Source: an uncultured Clostridiaceae bacterium
Lineage (GTDB): Bacteria; Bacillota; Clostridia; Lachnospirales; Lachnospiraceae
Assembly (NCBI GenBank): GCA_949841235.1
Contig: CATKZA010000018.1
Span: forward strand, 1 to 11,023
DNA length: 11,023 nucleotides
Reading direction: 5' to 3'
In this document: piece by piece, positions 7,772 to 11,023 of the stretch
Layout of the letters: every line of letters starts with the position of its first letter
Position numbering within the stretch: position 1 is the first letter of the stretch
The notes under the pieces: generated by a model
Seen by the model: only the letters and a program-made list of their open reading frames with translations
The model's database searches: none
What the model was told of the DNA's origin: nothing
Position numbers and translations under genes: made by a program

Positions 7772-7778
7772 CTCCTTT
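7772..7778 (-). promoter_or_regulatory. Ribosome binding site fixing the start at 7763
   Basis: AAAGGAG on the minus strand lies 8 bases before the ATG at 7763. The in-frame ATG at 7781 overlaps this site and has no comparable site of its own, so the shorter 491-aa product is preferred. Confidence 0.8.
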
Positions 7779-7792
7779 CATCGCTTTGCATA

Positions 7793-8167
7793 TTAACTTA
7801 ACTTAAAAAGATGGTTCTTATTTCCCAGATACAGTTCTTCCCCCGAAGAAAGGAAATACTCCTTTCCTTTCTCCAGTCGTTCCCCCTTCCCCAAATATGT
7901 CCCATTCTTCGAGCAGTCTACTACCCGATACTTCTTCATTGCCCCCACATAAGCAATCACGCAGTGCTTTCTGCTAACCTGGGCATCCCTCACCGCCCAG
8001 TCACAGGCGGTGGCATCCCGCCCCAGCACCACATTCTCGTCACAGGGCAGAGAAAACCGCCTGCCAATCTCGTCCCCTCGTATGCAAATCAACCCACCCT
8101 CGGTCTCCTGGGACATGGCCAGACTGCTGGTAACCCACATGGTGGACATATCATTTATTGATTCCAT
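7793..8167 (-). CDS. Small soluble FHA-domain protein, 124 aa
   Basis: The protein is essentially one FHA domain with a short N-terminal tail and no membrane segment, so it should be a cytosolic phosphothreonine reader. All signature residues are visible: Gly49-Arg50 in VVLGRDA, Ser65 and His68 in QVSRKH, and Asn88-Gly89 in CSKNGTYL. Its size and design resemble single-domain FHA adaptors such as GarA/OdhI, but it lacks an obvious Thr-rich N-terminal switch, so that role is not claimed. I chose the start at 8167 because GGAG lies six bases upstream. This makes it overlap the end of the LytTR gene by 17 bp, indicating translational coupling. Starts at 8203, 8179 and 8149 are open but have poorer sites. 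It could connect the regulator or the kinase to the membrane FHA proteins. Confidence 0.88.
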   Translation of the reverse strand: MESINDMSTMWVTSSLAMSQETEGGLICIRGDEIGRRFSLPCDENVVLGRDATACDWAVRDAQVSRKHCVIAYVGAMKKYRVVDCSKNGTYLGKGERLEKGKEYFLSSGEELYLGNKNHLFKLS

Positions 8168-8882
8168 CTCTTTCTCCATTCCGAAGCATTCTCTGCCGAA
8201 CAAATTGTCTCGTCTGCTCCATATATTTTCTGCTCACTGGAAGCTCTTCACCCGCCAGATATAACTTGCTCCCCGCCATCCGGGTAACATATTTTCCGTT
8301 CACCAGATAACTTTGGTGGCACCGAACGAAATCCTGCTCCCGCAGTTTTTCCTCCAACTCCCCCATCCGAGCGTAGAATGACTGCTCCTCCCCATTCTGG
8401 CAGATGCGGATTTTCCTGCCATCTCCCTCAAAATAATATACTTGATCCAGCAGGATTCTCTCTTGGCGGTTATTGATGATAACATGGAGACACTTGGATA
8501 CGGCATATTTCTTTGTCACGTACCTTCCCAGCTCCTCCTCCATCCTTCTCACATCCACCGGCTTGAGCAGATAGGAAAATGCATTGTATGTATACCCATC
8601 GAACACATGCTCTGCAGAGACCGTGACAAAAAAAATATCCACATCCAATTCCCTTTCCCGAATATAGGCGGCAACCTCCAGCCCATCCTTTTCGGGCATA
8701 TGAATATCAAGAAAAAGCAATTCGCTGTGAAAATTCTTGCGTTCGATTTCCTCTACCAGCTGCGTGCCAGACTCGTAAATGTCAAATGCCACCTCATCAT
8801 GGGCAAAAAGCCCATGCAGCACCATCTCCCGTATTTCCTCCCGGTGGGTTCTCTCGTCATCACAGATTGCTACCTGCAGCAT
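8151..8882 (-). CDS. LytTR-family response regulator, 243 aa
   Basis: Seen: a receiver domain (about 1-120) with acidic pair Asp8-Asp9 in ICDDE, phospho-acceptor Asp59 in LFLDIHMP, Thr87, and Lys107 in YLLKPVD; and a C-terminal LytTR DNA-binding domain (about 131-232) with DQVYYFEGDGRKI and FVRCHQSYLVN. This is the AgrA/VirR/LytR class, which usually controls surface proteins, quorum sensing or hydrolases. Its ATG overlaps the TAA of the 418-aa FHA gene (TAATG), with GGGGG about 11 bases upstream inside that gene, so the two are translationally coupled. Its 3' end overlaps the next FHA gene. No histidine kinase is visible in the window. Its input may be a kinase elsewhere or, more speculatively, the Ser/Thr kinase/FHA module around it. 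The domain assignment is firm; targets are unknown. Confidence 0.95.
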   Translation of the reverse strand: MLQVAICDDERTHREEIREMVLHGLFAHDEVAFDIYESGTQLVEEIERKNFHSELLFLDIHMPEKDGLEVAAYIRERELDVDIFFVTVSAEHVFDGYTYNAFSYLLKPVDVRRMEEELGRYVTKKYAVSKCLHVIINNRQERILLDQVYYFEGDGRKIRICQNGEEQSFYARMGELEEKLREQDFVRCHQSYLVNGKYVTRMAGSKLYLAGEELPVSRKYMEQTRQFVRQRMLRNGERDGINK

Positions 8883-10138
8883 TACTGTACAGTCCCCCTT
8901 CCCAGCCGTATCTGCTCGGCACCCTTTGCCATATTCAATATGGTTCCGGCGGGTACCGAGATATATGTTCCCGCCTTTGCCATGCTCCCATCGGCAAATG
9001 TAGTTCCGTTGGAGGAGTAGTCGATTACCTGATAGTTCCCCGTATCTCCGTCATAACGAATCCCGCAATGCCTTCGGCTTACCTTCCTATTGGAAAATAC
9101 CAGCCCGCAATACTGTGGATCTCTCCCCAAAACAATCTCTTCCCCCTGCTGAATCTCCAGCCGGCAGCCCTGATATTCCCCATGAATGCCATAGAGTACG
9201 CCGCCGGGCTTTACATAGCCTGTCAAGAATGCTTCCTCTGCCGCTGCCTGATTGCCAAAGCTATCCATAGCCTGATTCGTTTTCATAAAATCATCCCACT
9301 GCTCCGACAAATCCAACACCGGGCCGCCCACATCCCACTCTCCCTGCTGAAAGACTCCCTTAGCCGGAGCATTTGGGGACATGCGGTCAGGTCTGCACGC
9401 CGTCATAAATAGAATAGCGCAAAGAAGCAATGCACCAGCGACCCCCAGTCCCACATAGATTTCCGAGGACATAAATTCTACCATCATGGACTGAATGGCG
9501 CATTTTCCCGTTCCCTTGATGAGCAGCGTCTTTTCCCCAATCAAGGTAAAGCACTTGATATATGCCGAAATCTTGTCCCAGATCATTCCCGGCATCACGA
9601 GCCAGAAGATGCCCTGGCATGCCACCTCCATCAATCCCGAAATCAGAAGCCAGACAGGATAGGTCTTTCTCCGCACCAGCATAAATACCAAGTTTGCCGC
9701 CCCCACCAGAATGGGCAGAAGCAATAGCATGGCCATGATGCGAAATATCTTCGTTACGCCGCTTTTCTTAATATCCTTCTTTTCGACATAGACTGCACCG
9801 GGAAAATCATACTCTTTCCCTGAGGAAAAGGCCCATCGGATGAAATGGATGCCAGAAATCCGATCAGACTTTTCATCTATTTTCTTATCAAATTCCTTCG
9901 CCTTTTCCTTGCGCTTGCTGGTATTTTTCTGGTATTGGTCCGTCACTTCTTCCGTCCCTGCCTTCTTCGCCGCATCTAGATCCTCTTCCTCTGCATGGGT
10001 ATTGGCTTTCATGGCGGCAGAAATATACCGCTCCCCAGTGACCTTGAATAAAGGAAGAAACATGCTCCCAATCAACACTGCCAAGAGTGCCGCTCCCAAG
10101 GCAATCTGCCACTTCATCCCCTGTCTCTCCAACTGCAT
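8882..10138 (-). CDS. Four-helix membrane protein with C-terminal FHA domain, 418 aa
   Basis: Seen: a hydrophobic helix at about 10-30; a highly charged loop (about 34-130), predicted outside, with a Lys/Glu-rich possibly coiled-coil stretch at 47-93; helices at about 132-155, 161-183 and 226-247; a linker; and an FHA domain (about 318-418) with Gly338-Arg339 in VLGRDP, Ser354 and His357 in KVSRRH, and Asn377-Gly378 in SSNGTTF. Four helices put FHA in the cytosol. It is the probable paralogue of the 459-aa protein: same helix plan, same MKWQ-like N-terminus and same FHA position, but divergent loops. I chose the ATG at 10138 because GAAGGGAG precedes it and its N-terminus then matches the paralogue. 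An upstream in-frame GTG at 10171 has no visible ribosome site. Its stop overlaps the LytTR start by one base. It is a likely membrane reader of kinase-made phosphothreonine. Confidence 0.88.
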   Translation of the reverse strand: MQLERQGMKWQIALGAALLAVLIGSMFLPLFKVTGERYISAAMKANTHAEEEDLDAAKKAGTEEVTDQYQKNTSKRKEKAKEFDKKIDEKSDRISGIHFIRWAFSSGKEYDFPGAVYVEKKDIKKSGVTKIFRIMAMLLLLPILVGAANLVFMLVRRKTYPVWLLISGLMEVACQGIFWLVMPGMIWDKISAYIKCFTLIGEKTLLIKGTGKCAIQSMMVEFMSSEIYVGLGVAGALLLCAILFMTACRPDRMSPNAPAKGVFQQGEWDVGGPVLDLSEQWDDFMKTNQAMDSFGNQAAAEEAFLTGYVKPGGVLYGIHGEYQGCRLEIQQGEEIVLGRDPQYCGLVFSNRKVSRRHCGIRYDGDTGNYQVIDYSSNGTTFADGSMAKAGTYISVPAGTILNMAKGAEQIRLGRGTVQ

Positions 10139-10142
10139 CACG

Positions 10143-10150
10143 CTCCCTTC
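10143..10150 (-). promoter_or_regulatory. Ribosome binding site supporting the start at 10138
   Basis: GAAGGGAG on the minus strand ends four bases before the ATG at 10138. The spacing is slightly short. The in-frame GTG at 10171 has only CTGAATGGCTAC upstream, which does not look like a ribosome site. A further ATG at 10117, with GGAG nine bases before it, cannot be excluded. Confidence 0.55.
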
Positions 10151-10192
10151 TGCCTGACTCCCTTCAAACACGTAGCCATTCAGCCTTATGGC

Positions 10193-10231
10193 TTCATAGG
10201 TACATAGCAGTGCTTATCAACACTGACTATG
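10193..10231 (-). promoter_or_regulatory. Candidate promoter overlapping a ten-pair inverted repeat
   Basis: On the minus strand, TTGATA (10220-10215) is followed after 16 bases by TATGAA (10198-10193), matching the -35 and -10 consensus at 5 and 4 of 6 positions. The implied start would lie about 48 bases before the ATG at 10138. The -35 hexamer occupies the loop of an inverted repeat at 10203-10231, with arms CATAG-T-CAGTG and CACTG-CTATG (ten pairs, one bulge, 8-base loop). A repressor or regulator site over the promoter is plausible, giving the FHA/LytTR genes their own promoter after the kinase. No T-run follows the hairpin, so it is not a typical terminator for the kinase gene. Confidence 0.35.
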
Positions 10232-10354
10232 CAAACATCATTTGCTTCTCCATCTGATGGTTTCTTCCAAGCGCCACCTAATCACTCGCTTCCAATCCGA
10301 TAAGTTCTTCCTATGTTCGCCTTTTGATCGCCACTATTCACAAACCGTTTATCT

Positions 10355-11023
10355 TTATTGCGGGGCAAACAACTCTCTAATCTCTTCCACGCTCTGGAGA
10401 CGCTTCTTCCTGTCCAACTCCATGCAGGCGATAATCATCTTTCGCCATTGGGCTGGAATCCTTAGCCTATCCCTGGCAGTGAAGGCCATTCGATTCCCTT
10501 CCCCTTCCAACCGCTCCAAAACGCCAGGTGGCTTTCTGCCCGTAAGGCAATAGTACATTGTTGCTCCCAGGGAGTATATATCCGACCAAGGACCCTCTGC
10601 GCCGAACCTACCCGTGCCCGCCAACATATACTGCTCCGGCGAGGCAAAGTCAGGCTTTAAAAACGATGTCAGTTGCTTTTTTTCCTCATCTCCCCATTTT
10701 CGGGCAGAACCCAAATCAAGCAATTTAGCCTCCCCAGAATCAGTATAAATGATATTTCCCGGAGAGATGTCCCCATGCAGCATCTTCCTTCCATGCAGAC
10801 AACCCAGCCCGTCCAGCACGGAAGCCATAATCTTTCTCCAATGATTCACTGAAAAAGGTCTGCGCTTACGCTCCCTCATAATCCTTCCCAAACTTTTGCC
10901 CGGCAGATATTCCATCGCCATGTAATAGGTATCATTGGCAGAGAAGCCGTCGTATACCGTAACGATGGACTGGTTGTGTATAAACTGCGCCAGCATTTTG
11001 ATCTCATTTGCGAATGCTTTCTT
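10355..11023 (-). CDS. Hanks-type Ser/Thr protein kinase, 5' end cut by the window edge
   Basis: The frame is open to the window edge; 222 residues are visible. The Gly-rich loop and the ATP-binding Lys lie outside. Seen: the alpha-C helix Glu at visible residue 7 (NEIKML); catalytic Asp85 in HGDISPGN, with Asn90; the metal-binding Asp103 in LLDLGSAR (DLG in place of DFG); Ser-Pro-Glu at about 128-130 in place of Ala-Pro-Glu; and GPWSDIYSLGATMYY. All catalytic residues in view are intact. The Arg of HRD is Gly, as is common in a Firmicutes branch with HGD or HRD-variant loops, so control by activation-loop phosphorylation may not apply. The protein ends right after the kinase fold, with no transmembrane or PASTA segment, so unless the missing N-terminus adds one it is cytosolic. 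An apparent start at 10996 is internal to the domain. It is the likely writer for the FHA readers downstream. Confidence 0.93.
   Translation of the reverse strand, partial: KKAFANEIKMLAQFIHNQSIVTVYDGFSANDTYYMAMEYLPGKSLGRIMRERKRRPFSVNHWRKIMASVLDGLGCLHGRKMLHGDISPGNIIYTDSGEAKLLDLGSARKWGDEEKKQLTSFLKPDFASPEQYMLAGTGRFGAEGPWSDIYSLGATMYYCLTGRKPPGVLERLEGEGNRMAFTARDRLRIPAQWRKMIIACMELDRKKRLQSVEEIRELFAPQ

Noticed and set aside
8786..9412. Plus-strand frame of 208 residues
   Set aside because: It is antisense to the LytTR and four-helix FHA genes, which have clear motifs. Composition is rich in Pro, His, Ser and Cys, as expected of a shadow.
10139..10171. N-terminal extension of the FHA protein starting at GTG 10171
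   Set aside because: No ribosome site precedes the GTG, whereas GAAGGGAG precedes the ATG at 10138, and the shorter N-terminus matches the paralogue.
10355..10996. Complete 213-residue kinase starting at ATG 10996
   Set aside because: The frame stays open upstream and encodes the alpha-C helix Glu in NEIKML. The ATG is an internal Met of a gene cut by the window edge.
1..11023. Type VII, type VI secretion or Tad pilus locus
   Set aside because: Kinase and FHA genes occur in such loci, but no ATPase, WXG100, sheath, pilin or prepilin peptidase gene is present in the window. Flanking sequence would be needed.

Overview
The window looks like a chromosomal segment from a Gram-positive anaerobe of the Clostridia, most likely Lachnospiraceae. 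This is inferred from moderate GC, strong AGGAGG-type ribosome sites, the style of the zinc-ribbon membrane proteins and the CHAP wall hydrolase, and the mix of Hanks kinase, FHA and LytTR genes. No marker gene fixes the genus. All nine genes lie on the minus strand, so transcription runs from high to low coordinates. The long plus-strand reading frames are shadows.

Layout in transcription order: a Hanks-type Ser/Thr protein kinase, cut at its 5' end by the window edge (10355-11023); a four-helix membrane protein with a C-terminal FHA domain (8882-10138); a LytTR response regulator that overlaps it by one base (8151-8882); a small soluble FHA protein (7793-8167); a six-helix membrane protein with an N-terminal zinc ribbon and a C-terminal, partly degenerate FHA domain (6288-7763); a large single-pass protein with an N-terminal zinc ribbon and predicted surface beta-sandwich and YfaP-like domains (3793-6075); a second four-helix FHA protein, paralogous to the first (2262-3641); a small zinc-ribbon two-helix membrane protein (1670-2137); and a secreted CHAP-domain wall hydrolase whose 3' end lies beyond the window (1-1433). 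No gene-free stretch exceeds 300 bases. The largest gaps (about 236, 216, 212, 151 and 124 bp) hold candidate promoters and inverted repeats but no RNA gene and no clear intrinsic terminator.

Inferred working model: the kinase phosphorylates Thr residues on local partners. Up to four FHA domains, three on membrane proteins, read those marks and assemble a complex at the inner face of the membrane. The loops and the 760-aa protein would give that complex an outer face. The LytTR regulator would tie its state to transcription, and one possible target is the CHAP hydrolase gene, whose candidate promoter is preceded by a direct repeat of 21-bp period. I do not recognise this gene set as a named system. 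It shares kinase/FHA logic with type VI secretion post-translational control and mycobacterial Pkn/FHA signalling, but no secretion or pilus gene is visible.

Limits: products are assigned by reading motifs, not by database search. Helix boundaries and domain limits are approximate, and promoters are consensus matches by eye.
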